Shown here one piece after another: positions 54,318-63,146 of a stretch of DNA of 64,000 bases (positions are counted from its first letter, which is position 1; each line of letters starts with the position of its first letter). The stretch is taken from positions 1 through 64,000 of the forward strand of contig QKED01000007.1 in NCBI GenBank assembly GCA_003252455.1, given 5' to 3'. This stretch comes from Gammaproteobacteria bacterium. Lineage in GTDB: Bacteria > Pseudomonadota > Gammaproteobacteria > Thiohalomonadales > Thiohalomonadaceae. Below the pieces are notes generated by a model. That model was not told the DNA's origin. It made no database searches and saw only the letters and a list, made by a program, of their open reading frames with translations. The translations under genes and the position numbers were made by a program.

Positions 54318-55778
54318 CTACTCCCCCCCCATGCAGAGATACTTCACCTCCATGTACTCCTCCATGCCGTATTTCGAGCCTTCGCGTCCCAAACCGGACT
54401 CCTTGACCCCACCGAAGGGGGCGGCGGCGTTGGAGATGAGCCCCTCGTTGATCCCCACCATGCCCGCTTCCAGCGCCTCGGCGACGCGCCAGCAGCGGTG
54501 GATGTCACGACTATAGAAGTAGGCGGCGAGGCCGAAGGGGGTGGCGTTGGCCAGCGCGATCGCCTCGGCCTCGGTACGAAAGCGGGTGAGACCGGCGAGG
54601 GGGCCGAAGGTCTCCTCCTGGCACATCTGCATCTCGGGGCGCACCTCGCCGAGCAGGGTGGGGACGACGTAGCTGCCGCCGAGGGGGTGGGGCGTGCCGC
54701 CCTCCAGCACCTTGGCGCCGTGGGCCAGGGCGTCGGAGAGGTGCTCTTGCACCTTGGCGGCGGCCTTGCGGTCGATGAGCGCGGCCTGGGTCACCCCCTC
54801 CTCGAAGCCGTCGCCGACCTTCAGTTGGCGGATCGCCTCGCGAAAGCGCGTGGCGAAGGCGTCGTAGACCCCCTCCTGCACCAGGATGCGGTTGACGCAG
54901 ACGCAGGTCTGCCCGGTGTTACGGAACTTGGAGGCGAGGGCGCCCTCGACGGCGCGCTCTAGGTCGGCGTCGTCGAAGACGATGAACGGCGCGTTGCCGC
55001 CGAGTTCCAGAGAGATCTTCTGGATGTGTTGGGCGCTGGCGGCCATCAGTGCGCGCCCCACCTCGGTGGAGCCGGTGAAGCTCAGTTTGCGCACCTGGGG
55101 GTGGCCGGTGAGCACGTCGCCGATGGCCCCGGCGCTGCCGGTGACCACGTTGAACACCCCGGCGGGGATGCCCGCGCGCTCGGCGAGTACGCCGAGGGCG
55201 AGGGCGGAGTAGGGGGTGGCGGAGGCGGGTTTGACCACCAGGGTGCAACCGGCGGCCAGCGCGGCCCCCGCCTTGCGCGTGATCATGGAGCTGGGGAAGT
55301 TCCACGGGGTGATGGCGGCGGCGACGCCGATGGGCTGCTTGATCACCACGATGTGCTGGCCCGGTTTGGCGCCGGGGATGGTGTCGCCGTAGGCGCGCCG
55401 CGCCTCCTCGGCGAACCACTCCAGAAAGGAGGCGGCGTAGGCGATCTCGCCGCGCGACTCGGCCAGCGGTTTGCCCTGCTCCAGGGTCATGATGCGCGCC
55501 AGGTCTTCGCTGTGTTCGTGCATCAGGCGGAACCAGGCGTGCAGCAGCTTGCCGCGCTCGGCGGCGGTGCGGCTGCGCCAGTCGGCGAAGGCGCGGTGGG
55601 CGGCCTCGACCGCGCGGGTGGTCTCGGTGGCGCCCATGCGCGGTACCTCGCCCACGGCGCTCTCGTCGGCGGGGTTGGTGACGCTGAGGGTGGCGCCGTC
55701 GTCGGCGTCGCACCACTGGCCGTCGATCAGGCACTGGTGGCGTAGCAGGTCGGGGTCGGTGAGGGGGGGCATGGGCAT
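54318..55778 (-). CDS. gabD: succinate-semialdehyde dehydrogenase family protein
   Basis: This aldehyde dehydrogenase-fold enzyme oxidises succinate semialdehyde to succinate with NAD(P)+. The 486-aa product is full length. The catalytic residues are Cys292 (NTGQTCVCVNR), Glu258 (LELGGNAPF) and Asn160 (TPWNFPSSM). The segment PFGGVKESGLGREGSKYG is typical of GabD-type enzymes. The substrate is inferred from similarity to GabD; glutarate semialdehyde or another semialdehyde remains possible. GGAGAG precedes the ATG. No gabT or gabP is adjacent, so a GABA route cannot be argued from context. Confidence 0.9.
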   Translation of the reverse strand: MPMPPLTDPDLLRHQCLIDGQWCDADDGATLSVTNPADESAVGEVPRMGATETTRAVEAAHRAFADWRSRTAAERGKLLHAWFRLMHEHSEDLARIMTLEQGKPLAESRGEIAYAASFLEWFAEEARRAYGDTIPGAKPGQHIVVIKQPIGVAAAITPWNFPSSMITRKAGAALAAGCTLVVKPASATPYSALALGVLAERAGIPAGVFNVVTGSAGAIGDVLTGHPQVRKLSFTGSTEVGRALMAASAQHIQKISLELGGNAPFIVFDDADLERAVEGALASKFRNTGQTCVCVNRILVQEGVYDAFATRFREAIRQLKVGDGFEEGVTQAALIDRKAAAKVQEHLSDALAHGAKVLEGGTPHPLGGSYVVPTLLGEVRPEMQMCQEETFGPLAGLTRFRTEAEAIALANATPFGLAAYFYSRDIHRCWRVAEALEAGMVGINEGLISNAAAPFGGVKESGLGREGSKYGMEEYMEVKYLCMGGE

Positions 55779-55868
55779 GGTGGCTCTCCGCGTGGCATCT
55801 TGGGCAAAAGCTAACAGATGGCGCGGGAGGGTCCAAGGGTTGCACGGCCCGGGGGCGGGGTGGGGCGC

Positions 55869-57287
55869 CTAGGGGGTCTCGTCTTGGGCGGGGGCGGCCT
55901 CGTCGTCGCGGGCGAGCTGGAGCGGTACCCGTTTCTCTTCGAGCCAGAGCAGGATGTCGAGGTAACTGCGGATGTTCTCTACATACTGGGTCGCCTCATC
56001 GCCGCGGGCGAAGCCGTAGCGGGTCTGGCTGTACCAGCGCTTTTTGCGCAGCAGCGGCAGGTAGCGTTTGAGGTCTTTCCAGCTGTCGGGGTTGCCGCCG
56101 TTATTCTCGGTGAGGATGCGTGCATCCTCTAGGTGGCCGTAGCCGATGTTGTAGGCGGCCAGCGCCAGCCAGGTGCGGTCGGGCTCCTGGATGCGCTCGG
56201 GGATCTTGTCGAGGATGTGGCGCAGGTACTGGGCCCCGCCGTGGATGCTCTGCTCGGCGTCGCGCCGGTCCTCGATGCCGAGCTGTTTGGCGGTGGCGCT
56301 GGTGAGCATCATGAAGCCGCGCACCCCGGTCGGCGAGACGGCGTCCGGATTCCAGTGCGACTCCTGGTAGGCCACGGCGGCGAGCAACTGCCAGTTGAGG
56401 TCGTGGCGTTCGGCCTCCTGTTGGAGCAGCGAGCGGTACTTCTCGAAGCGGCTGTGGTAGTGGTGAAAGAAGGTGCGTGTGCCCACGTAGTCGTAGTTGA
56501 CCAGGTGGCCGTAGTAGCGCTCCAGTAGCTGCTCCAGGGTGCCGTCCTCTTGCAACTTGTCGAGGTATTTCACCGCCGCCTGATAGAGCGCTGGGTCCTG
56601 CTGGCGCGAGAAGGCCCAGGCGAGCTGCTGATCCTCGCCCAGGTCGAAGCCCACACGCAGTTCCGGGTAGTAGCGTCGTGCCAGGGCCACCTCATTGGAG
56701 TTGCACAGGGTGTAGTCGAACTCGCCACCCCAGAGGCGGGCGATCAGCTCGTCGATCTCCGCCTGCGGGTCTTCGTGCCAGTCGAGGTCGGGGTGCTCGG
56801 TGTGCAACCGGCGCAGTGCCTCGCTGTGGTTGCTGCCCACCGCAACCACCAGGGTACCGTCGAGCTGGTCGAGGTTGCGTGGGCGGTTGCCGCCGCTGCG
56901 GTAGATCAGCTGCTGGGTGATGGTCTGATAGGGGGGGGTGAAGCGCACCAGGGTCTTGCGTTCGGGGGTGATGCTCAGGCCGGCGGCGGCGAAGTCTACC
57001 TCGGGGCGGCTGAGGCTGTAGAGGATGTCGGCGATGTTCTCCTCGACCACCAACTTGAGAGTCACACCCAGCTCCTGGGCGAAGCCGAAGGCGAGGTCGA
57101 ACTCCATGCCGCTCGGGCCGTCAGGGCCCTGGTAGTAGGTGGTGTCGGTGTTGCGCGTGAGCACGCGCAGCTCGCCGCGCTCCAGTACCCGGTCGAGGGA
57201 GTTGGCCCAGAGGGGCGGGATGCAGGCGAGGAGTAGTACGCAGAGGGGTAGACGCGATCGGCGTGAGGCTCTTGGCTCGGTGCGCAT
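55869..57287 (-). CDS. mltF: membrane-bound lytic murein transglycosylase F
   Basis: MltF cleaves the glycan strand of peptidoglycan to give 1,6-anhydro ends. The 472-aa product has an N-terminal signal or anchor segment (about 11-29), a solute-binding-protein-like regulatory domain (about 30-265) and a C-terminal lysozyme-like SLT domain. The catalytic Glu309 is in VAYQESHWNP, followed by SPTGVRGFMMLT. The start at 57287 has AGGAGGGGAG upstream; a longer frame was rejected. The C-terminal tail is acidic and variable. Confidence 0.93.
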   Translation of the reverse strand: MRTEPRASRRSRLPLCVLLLACIPPLWANSLDRVLERGELRVLTRNTDTTYYQGPDGPSGMEFDLAFGFAQELGVTLKLVVEENIADILYSLSRPEVDFAAAGLSITPERKTLVRFTPPYQTITQQLIYRSGGNRPRNLDQLDGTLVVAVGSNHSEALRRLHTEHPDLDWHEDPQAEIDELIARLWGGEFDYTLCNSNEVALARRYYPELRVGFDLGEDQQLAWAFSRQQDPALYQAAVKYLDKLQEDGTLEQLLERYYGHLVNYDYVGTRTFFHHYHSRFEKYRSLLQQEAERHDLNWQLLAAVAYQESHWNPDAVSPTGVRGFMMLTSATAKQLGIEDRRDAEQSIHGGAQYLRHILDKIPERIQEPDRTWLALAAYNIGYGHLEDARILTENNGGNPDSWKDLKRYLPLLRKKRWYSQTRYGFARGDEATQYVENIRSYLDILLWLEEKRVPLQLARDDEAAPAQDETP

Positions 57288-57434
57288 CTCCCCTCCTGGT
57301 AAGGTCGTTGTGTCGACCGCTCTAGCGGCGGCTCTCGACGTTATACCACGCAAGGGTGGAGCCGCGTAGCCGGGTCGGGGCCCTCTAGAGGATGGACGGT
57401 CGAGCCCGGGGGGACGAGCGGTCTGGGCGGCGGC

Positions 57435-58694
57435 TCAGGTGAGCAGTCCGAGAGGTTCGACCTCCACGAGGGCCCCCGCCTCTACCCCGGCGCACTCGGG
57501 TGGCAAAATGATGAGGCAGTCGGCCCGGCTCAAGGAGGTGAGGCGGTGCGAGCCCTGGGCCCCGAGCCCCGTCACCTGCAGCTCGCCCGCTTCGCTGTAG
57601 TGCAGTTGGCCGCGCTGGTAGTCGGCGCGACCGGGGCGCTTCTTCAGCGCATGGGTGACCGGTAGACGCAGGCGTAGGGGGTGGCGTGCCTGCTCCCCCT
57701 GCAGGCGGCGCAGGGCCGGTAGCACAAACTCGTGGAAGGTGACCATGGCCGATACCGGGTTGCCCGGCAGGCCAAAGAAGAGCGCCGAGCCGAGCCGACC
57801 GAAGGCGAGCGGCTTGCCCGGCTTGATGGCGATGCGCCAGAGGCCGACCTGGCCGAGGCGCTGCAGGGTCTCCTGCACATAGTCGGCATCGCCCACCGAG
57901 ACGCCGCCGGAGGTGAGCACCAGGTCGGCCACCTCGCTGGCCTGGGTGAAGGCCGCCTCCACCGCCTCGCGGCGGTCGGGGATGATGCCGAGGTCGATCA
58001 CCTCGGCCCCCGCCTCGCGCAGCTCGGCGCCGAGGCCATAGCGGTTGGCGTCGTAGATCTGCCCGGCACCGAGAGGGGCGCCGAGGGGGCGCAGCTCGTC
58101 GCCGGTGGAGAAGAGCGCCACCTTGACGCGACGTACCACGCGCACCTCGGCCACGCCGAGGGTGGCGAGCAGGGCCAGGTCGGCGGGGCGCAGGCGGTGA
58201 CCAGCGGGGAGCACCGCGTCGCCCTCTGCCAACTCCTCGGCCCGACGGCGCACGTTGTCGCCGGCGCGTAGCGGGCCGGTGAGGCTCAGGTGCGCGCCAT
58301 CGACCGTGACCTGCTCCTGCATGACCACCGTGTCGGCCCCCGAGGGCAGGGCGGCGCCGGTCATGATACGCACCGCCTGCCCCTCGGCCAGGGTGCCATC
58401 GAACGGGGTACCGGCGTAGGCACTACCGATGATGGTGAGCTGCACAGGCCCGTTGCGTGCGGCGTCGTGCGGGTGCAGGGCGTAGCCGTCCATGGCCGAA
58501 TTGTCGAACGCCGGCACCGGGATGGGGGAGTGCACGGCGCTGGCCAGGGTACGCCCCAGGGCGTGGGCCAGCGGGCAGGGTTCACTCTCACCCAGCGGGG
58601 TCACCTGCGCGGCGATGCTGGCGTGCGCCTCGGCGATGGAGATGAGCCCCTGGGGGGCGCTGTGGACTTGGCTGGAGACAGGGCGGTCGCTCAT
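57435..58694 (-). CDS. moeA: molybdopterin molybdenumtransferase
   Basis: MoeA inserts molybdate into adenylylated molybdopterin, the last step of basic Moco synthesis. The 419-aa product has the segment PIPVPAFDNSAMDGYAL near the N-terminus and the MPT-binding domain with FSTGDELRPLG, TSGGVSVGDADYV and FFGLPGNPVSAMVTF. A C-terminal beta domain closes it. The start overlaps the mobB stop as ATGA, so mobA-mobB-moeA is one operon. Confidence 0.97.
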   Translation of the reverse strand: MSDRPVSSQVHSAPQGLISIAEAHASIAAQVTPLGESEPCPLAHALGRTLASAVHSPIPVPAFDNSAMDGYALHPHDAARNGPVQLTIIGSAYAGTPFDGTLAEGQAVRIMTGAALPSGADTVVMQEQVTVDGAHLSLTGPLRAGDNVRRRAEELAEGDAVLPAGHRLRPADLALLATLGVAEVRVVRRVKVALFSTGDELRPLGAPLGAGQIYDANRYGLGAELREAGAEVIDLGIIPDRREAVEAAFTQASEVADLVLTSGGVSVGDADYVQETLQRLGQVGLWRIAIKPGKPLAFGRLGSALFFGLPGNPVSAMVTFHEFVLPALRRLQGEQARHPLRLRLPVTHALKKRPGRADYQRGQLHYSEAGELQVTGLGAQGSHRLTSLSRADCLIILPPECAGVEAGALVEVEPLGLLT

Positions 58695-59266
58695 CGGGGG
58701 TCTCTTGGTGGGACAGGGTTCGGGTCGCTGTGCACACTATTAGGGCAATCCCCGCCTGGTGCAAGCCAGTGGAGGATGAACTCGGCGATCGCCACCGGGT
58801 CGTTGAGGTCCAGATAGGGGAGGTGCAGCCCGGGGGGCGGGGGGGCGTCGCTGGCCAGGGCGATCACCTGCGTGTCGTCGGGGTAGAGCAGGGGGTGGCC
58901 GAGGGCGGCGCGGTGCAGCTCCACCTTGGGAAAGGGGTGGTGCTTGAACCCTTCCACCAACACTAGGTCACACAGGGCGGGGTCGAGCTGGGCGACCAGG
59001 GTGTCGAGGGTCGGCTCGGGCTGGTCCGGGGTCTCGGTGAGTAGGGCCCAGCGGCGGCACGAGGCGAGTAACACCTGACGCGCACCGGCCGCGCGCAGGC
59101 GGTAGCTGTCCTTGCCCGGGGTGTCGAGGTCGACGCTGTGGTGGCTGTGCTTGATCAGTGCGCAGCGCACCCCGCGCGCGGCGAGTCGCGGGATCAGCCG
59201 CTCCAACAGGGTGGTCTTGCCGGTGCCGCTGCGGGCGACGAAGCCGAGCAGGGGGAGGTCAGCCAT
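58691..59266 (-). CDS. mobB: molybdopterin-guanine dinucleotide biosynthesis protein B
   Basis: MobB is a GTP-binding adaptor that assists MobA in making the guanine-dinucleotide form of Moco. The 191-aa product has a P-loop GFVARSGTGKTTLLERL near the N-terminus, then ALIKHSHHSVDLDTPGKDSYRLR and LVLVEGFKHHPFPKVELHR, all family marks. The start MADLPLLG at 59266 overlaps the end of mobA by eight bases; a longer frame reads through mobA out of phase. Confidence 0.95.
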   Translation of the reverse strand: MADLPLLGFVARSGTGKTTLLERLIPRLAARGVRCALIKHSHHSVDLDTPGKDSYRLRAAGARQVLLASCRRWALLTETPDQPEPTLDTLVAQLDPALCDLVLVEGFKHHPFPKVELHRAALGHPLLYPDDTQVIALASDAPPPPGLHLPYLDLNDPVAIAEFILHWLAPGGDCPNSVHSDPNPVPPRDPR

Positions 59267-59891
59267 GGGTCGGCTCCAGTCGGGCGCGCAGCGCCTCCAG
59301 ATCGGCCTGGGTATTGATGTTGGTGAAGGCGTCGACAGCATCGGCCAGCGTGCAACTGCTACTCTGCACCTGCGCCAACCAGCCATGAATGCTGTGGCCG
59401 CCCCCGTCCAGGTAGCGGCTCAGTGCCGGTGCCAGTTCGCGACGTAGCAGCAGCACGCCGTTCTGCGCCCTGACCCCATCGTGGGCCACCAGCGCCTCGG
59501 CACCGCTCTGCTCGGCACAGGCGAGCAGGCGTGGCGCGAGGTCGGGTGGCAGCAACGGGGTGTCACAGGGCAGGGTGAGCAGCCAGGGTTGGCCACAGCG
59601 GACGAGGGCCGCCTCCACCCCGGCGAGGGGGCCTGGGTGCTCGGGGCGCAGGTCGGGCAGGGTCGGCAAGCCCAACGCGGCATAGGCCAGCGGTTCGTTG
59701 CAACTGAGCCACAGCTCCCGCAGCCAGGGTGAGTGTCGCTCCAGCAGGTGTGCGACGAGGGGGCGTCCGGCCAGGGGCAGGAGCCCTTTATGTGCCCCGC
59801 CGAAGCGGCTTGCGCGTCCCCCGGCGAGGATCACCGCGGCGATGGGGAGGGGAGGGGAAGTGGCAGCGAAAGGGCTCAAAATCGGCACCAT
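59259..59891 (-). CDS. mobA: molybdenum cofactor guanylyltransferase
   Basis: MobA joins GMP from GTP to molybdopterin to give the bis-MGD cofactor used by periplasmic and respiratory molybdoenzymes. The 210-aa product shows the nucleotide loop AAVILAGGRASRFGGAHKGL. The usual GxDKG reads GAHKG, so one aspartate is replaced by histidine, and the common Arg-Met is Arg-Phe. The metal ligand region LTLPCDTPLLP is kept. Context (mobB, moeA) makes the assignment firm. Confidence 0.92.
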   Translation of the reverse strand: MVPILSPFAATSPPLPIAAVILAGGRASRFGGAHKGLLPLAGRPLVAHLLERHSPWLRELWLSCNEPLAYAALGLPTLPDLRPEHPGPLAGVEAALVRCGQPWLLTLPCDTPLLPPDLAPRLLACAEQSGAEALVAHDGVRAQNGVLLLRRELAPALSRYLDGGGHSIHGWLAQVQSSSCTLADAVDAFTNINTQADLEALRARLEPTHG

Positions 59892-60018
59892 AGGGGTAAA
59901 TAAGTGTCATTTTACGGTAACGGCGGTGGTGGTTGTAACCCGACGGGCTTGCCGGTAACCTCTCCACTCTTGTGCAGACCGTGCCCGTTTTGGATGCGGC
60001 AGAGTTGATTAATTTTAT

Positions 60019-61056
60019 ATGTTGGACCTGAAATCGTGGATGCCGAACCGCCTGTTGGAGGGTGGGGTACAGGGCTGGGTGACCCTCGTGGAGCTGGGGC
60101 TCGTCTCGGCCCTCGCCTACAGTGGCGCCCAGCTCGCCTGGCAGGTGGTCCCGGCACCCGAGCCGCTGCCGGTGGTCGCCCTGCGTCCACTGCAGGCGAC
60201 GGAGGGTGACCCGGCAGGGGCCGCGCCGCGTGCCAGCCTCGCCCAGGTCGCCCGTCTGCACCTCTTCGGCGAGGCGGACAACAGCCCGCCGCCCCCGGCC
60301 CCGGTCAGTGTGCCCGAGCAGAAGGCCCCGGAGACGCGCCTCAATCTCACCCTGCGCGGCGTCTTCGCCTCCACCGTGGATGAGCAGTCGGTGGCGCTCA
60401 TCGCCAAGGGCTCGGCCCAGGAGGAGCTGTTCCGCATCGGCCAGACGGTAGACGGTGGTGCCGTCCTGCACAAGGTCCACGCCACCTATGTGGTGCTGCT
60501 GCGTGGTGGGCGAGAGGAGACCCTGAGCCTGCCCCAGGAGCGCGAGGTCGAGAGCGTCGCCAACACCGATGAGCGCGGCAATCCGGTACGCGGACCTGGC
60601 TCCAGCCCCTACTCCAGTAACCCGGCCACGGCCCCCTATAACAGTCGGCAGGGCTCGGCGGAGCGCTTCAATCGCGCCCCGGGTCCCGTCTCTGCGCAGG
60701 AGAACAGCCCCCCGCCGATCCACTCCACCGACCGTCGCGTCGCCGCCGAACTCGGCTCTTTGCGCGAGCAGATGATGCAAAACCCGATGGAGATGACCAA
60801 GCTCGCCTCGGTACAGCCGGTGATGGAGGGGGGCGAGATGCAGGGCTACCGTCTCACCCCCGGCAGCAACCGACGCCTCTTCTTCCAGACCGGCCTGCGC
60901 AGCGGCGATCTGGTGACCCAGGTCAACGGCATCCCGCTGACCAACGCCGCGCAGCTGCCGCAGGTGATGCAGGCCCTGACCAAGGAGAGCCGCTTCGAGG
61001 TGCACATTATTCGCAACGGCACGCCGAGCGTGCTGCAGATCGACGTGGGCAACTGA
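60019..61056 (+). CDS. gspC: type II secretion system protein C
   Basis: GspC links the inner-membrane platform of the type II secretion machine to the GspD secretin and helps select substrates. The 345-aa product has one N-terminal transmembrane helix (about 22-45) and a periplasmic homology region (LNLTLRGVFASTVDEQSVALI, about 110-175). A Pro/Ser-rich linker follows, then a C-terminal PDZ domain (about 265-345, RLFFQTGLRSGDLVTQVNG). No clear ribosome site precedes the ATG. It is divergent from mobA and leads gspC-gspD-gspE. Confidence 0.92.
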   Translation: MLDLKSWMPNRLLEGGVQGWVTLVELGLVSALAYSGAQLAWQVVPAPEPLPVVALRPLQATEGDPAGAAPRASLAQVARLHLFGEADNSPPPPAPVSVPEQKAPETRLNLTLRGVFASTVDEQSVALIAKGSAQEELFRIGQTVDGGAVLHKVHATYVVLLRGGREETLSLPQEREVESVANTDERGNPVRGPGSSPYSSNPATAPYNSRQGSAERFNRAPGPVSAQENSPPPIHSTDRRVAAELGSLREQMMQNPMEMTKLASVQPVMEGGEMQGYRLTPGSNRRLFFQTGLRSGDLVTQVNGIPLTNAAQLPQVMQALTKESRFEVHIIRNGTPSVLQIDVGN

Positions 61057-61067
61057 CCCCGTCGCGC

Positions 61068-63146
61068 ATGAACCCCTTCTATACGACAACGGAATCGCGG
61101 ATGCAGAGCATGGGTAGACGATGGCACGGCAACCGGGCGGCGAGGCTCCTCGTCGGTCTTCTGCTGATCACCAGCCTCAGCGCCGGGGCCGCCGAACCGG
61201 CGCCCCTCAACCTCAACCTCAAGGATGTGGAGCTGAGCAACCTCATCGAGTCGGTCTCGGCCATCACCGGGCGCAACTTCATCATCGACCCCCGGGTAAA
61301 GGGCAAGGTGACGGTGATCGCCCCCGGCCAGCTCTCCCCCGAGGAGGCGTATCAGGTGTTTCTCTCGGTGCTCAGCGTGCACGGCTTCACCGCCGTCCCC
61401 GCCGGCAGCGTGATCAAGATCGTCCCCGAGGTGAACGCCAAGCAGGACGCCATCCCCACGGTGACCGACCGGGACCCCGGGGTGGGCGATGAGGTGGTCA
61501 CCCGCGTGGTGCAGGTGAACAACGTGGCCGCGGTGCAGTTGGTGCCGATCCTGCGTCCGCTGCTGCCGCAGGAGGCGCACCTGGCCGCCTATCAGCCGAG
61601 CAACGTCCTCATCGCCTCCGGCACCGCCGCCAACATCGAGCGCATGGTGCGGCTGATCCGCAGCATCGACCAGACCTCCGAGGCGGAGATCGAGGTGGTG
61701 CGCCTGCAGCACGCCTCCGCCGACGAGGTGATGCGCATCCTCACCTCGCTCAGTGCCGCCTCCAAGGGGGCCGCCGCCGGTGCCCAGGGCGGGGTCGACT
61801 CGGATATGAAGATCGTCGCCGACACGCGTACCAACTCCATCCTGCTCTCCGGCGACAAGTCCGAGCGCAACAAGGTGAAGCAGATCATCGACGACCTCGA
61901 TACCCCGCTCAACAGCGGCGGCAGCACGGACGTGATCTACCTGCGCTACGCCGACGCCACCGAGCTGGTACAGGTGCTCAACGGCGTCAGCAGCTCCATC
62001 ACCAGTGGCGCCAACAAGGGGGGCACTGCCGCCGCCGGTGGGGCCACCGCCGGGGTGGGTAACGCCAAGGTGACCATCCAGGCCGACGAGGCGACCAACG
62101 CCCTGGTGATCAACGCCCCGCCCGATGTAATGCGCGACCTGCGCACGGTCATCAACAAACTCGATGTGCGCCGTGCCCAGGTGCTGGTGGAGGCGATCAT
62201 CGCCGAGGTCTCCTCCGACAAGGCCAACGAACTGGGCGTGCAGTGGGGCTACGATGGCTCCAGCGAGAGTGCCCCGGTGGGGATCGTCAACTTCGGTGGT
62301 TCTGGCTCCGGCATCGCCACCCTGGCCACCGGCATCCTCTCGGGTTCGCCGAGCATCGGTGACGGCCTCACCCTGGCCATGGGCGATACCAACGGCGAGG
62401 GTAGCGGCGTGGCCGCCGTGCTGCGCGCCCTGGCCGGCGACGCCGAGACCAATATCCTCTCGACCCCCTCGCTGGTGACCATGGACAACCAGGAGGCCGA
62501 GATCGTCGTCGGCCAGAACGTCCCCTTCGTCACCGGCTCCTACACCAGCACCGGTTCCACCTCCACCGTGAGCAACCCGTTCCAGACCATCGAGCGCCAG
62601 GACGTGGGCCTTACGCTCAAGGTGAAGCCGCAGATCAACGAGGGCGACACGGTGAAGCTGGAGATCACCCAGGAGGTCTCCAGCATCAGCTCCTCCACCA
62701 CCGGCGCCTCCGACCTCATCACCAACAAGCGCTCGCTCACCACCACGGTGATGGTCGACGACGGCAGCGCCATCGTCCTCGGCGGACTCATCGACGACAC
62801 CCTGCGCGAGAGCGTGCAGAAGGTGCCGCTGCTCGGCGACATCCCCCTACTCGGCTCGCTCTTCAGCTACCGCAGCACCACCAAGGTGAAGCGCAATCTG
62901 ATGATCTTCCTGCACCCGGTGATCCTGCGCGAGGCGGGCCAGCACGCCGCCATCAGCCGCGACCGCTACGGGCGCATGCGCAACCACCAACTCGGCATGC
63001 GCGAGCGTGGGGTACACCTGATGGCCGACAGCGAGGCGCCGTTGATGCCCGACTGGAACGAGTTGCTGGCCCTACCACCCTCGTTCGACAACTGGCAGCA
63101 GCAACACCCCGGAGAGAGCCGTGTCCAGCTCCCCCCCGCCGAGTGA
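61068..63146 (+). CDS. gspD: type II secretion system secretin GspD
   Basis: GspD is the outer-membrane channel of the type II secretion system. The 692-aa product has a signal peptide (hydrophobic part LLVGLLLITSLSAGA), then domains N0 to N3 with repeats such as NFIIDPRVKGKVTVI and NALVINAPPDVMRDL. The C-terminal secretin domain has PFVTGSYTSTGST and VPLLGDIPLLGSLF. The true start may be a later ATG (61101 or 61110), which would shorten the n-region. The 3' end overlaps gspE by 26 bases. Confidence 0.96.
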   Translation: MNPFYTTTESRMQSMGRRWHGNRAARLLVGLLLITSLSAGAAEPAPLNLNLKDVELSNLIESVSAITGRNFIIDPRVKGKVTVIAPGQLSPEEAYQVFLSVLSVHGFTAVPAGSVIKIVPEVNAKQDAIPTVTDRDPGVGDEVVTRVVQVNNVAAVQLVPILRPLLPQEAHLAAYQPSNVLIASGTAANIERMVRLIRSIDQTSEAEIEVVRLQHASADEVMRILTSLSAASKGAAAGAQGGVDSDMKIVADTRTNSILLSGDKSERNKVKQIIDDLDTPLNSGGSTDVIYLRYADATELVQVLNGVSSSITSGANKGGTAAAGGATAGVGNAKVTIQADEATNALVINAPPDVMRDLRTVINKLDVRRAQVLVEAIIAEVSSDKANELGVQWGYDGSSESAPVGIVNFGGSGSGIATLATGILSGSPSIGDGLTLAMGDTNGEGSGVAAVLRALAGDAETNILSTPSLVTMDNQEAEIVVGQNVPFVTGSYTSTGSTSTVSNPFQTIERQDVGLTLKVKPQINEGDTVKLEITQEVSSISSSTTGASDLITNKRSLTTTVMVDDGSAIVLGGLIDDTLRESVQKVPLLGDIPLLGSLFSYRSTTKVKRNLMIFLHPVILREAGQHAAISRDRYGRMRNHQLGMRERGVHLMADSEAPLMPDWNELLALPPSFDNWQQQHPGESRVQLPPAE

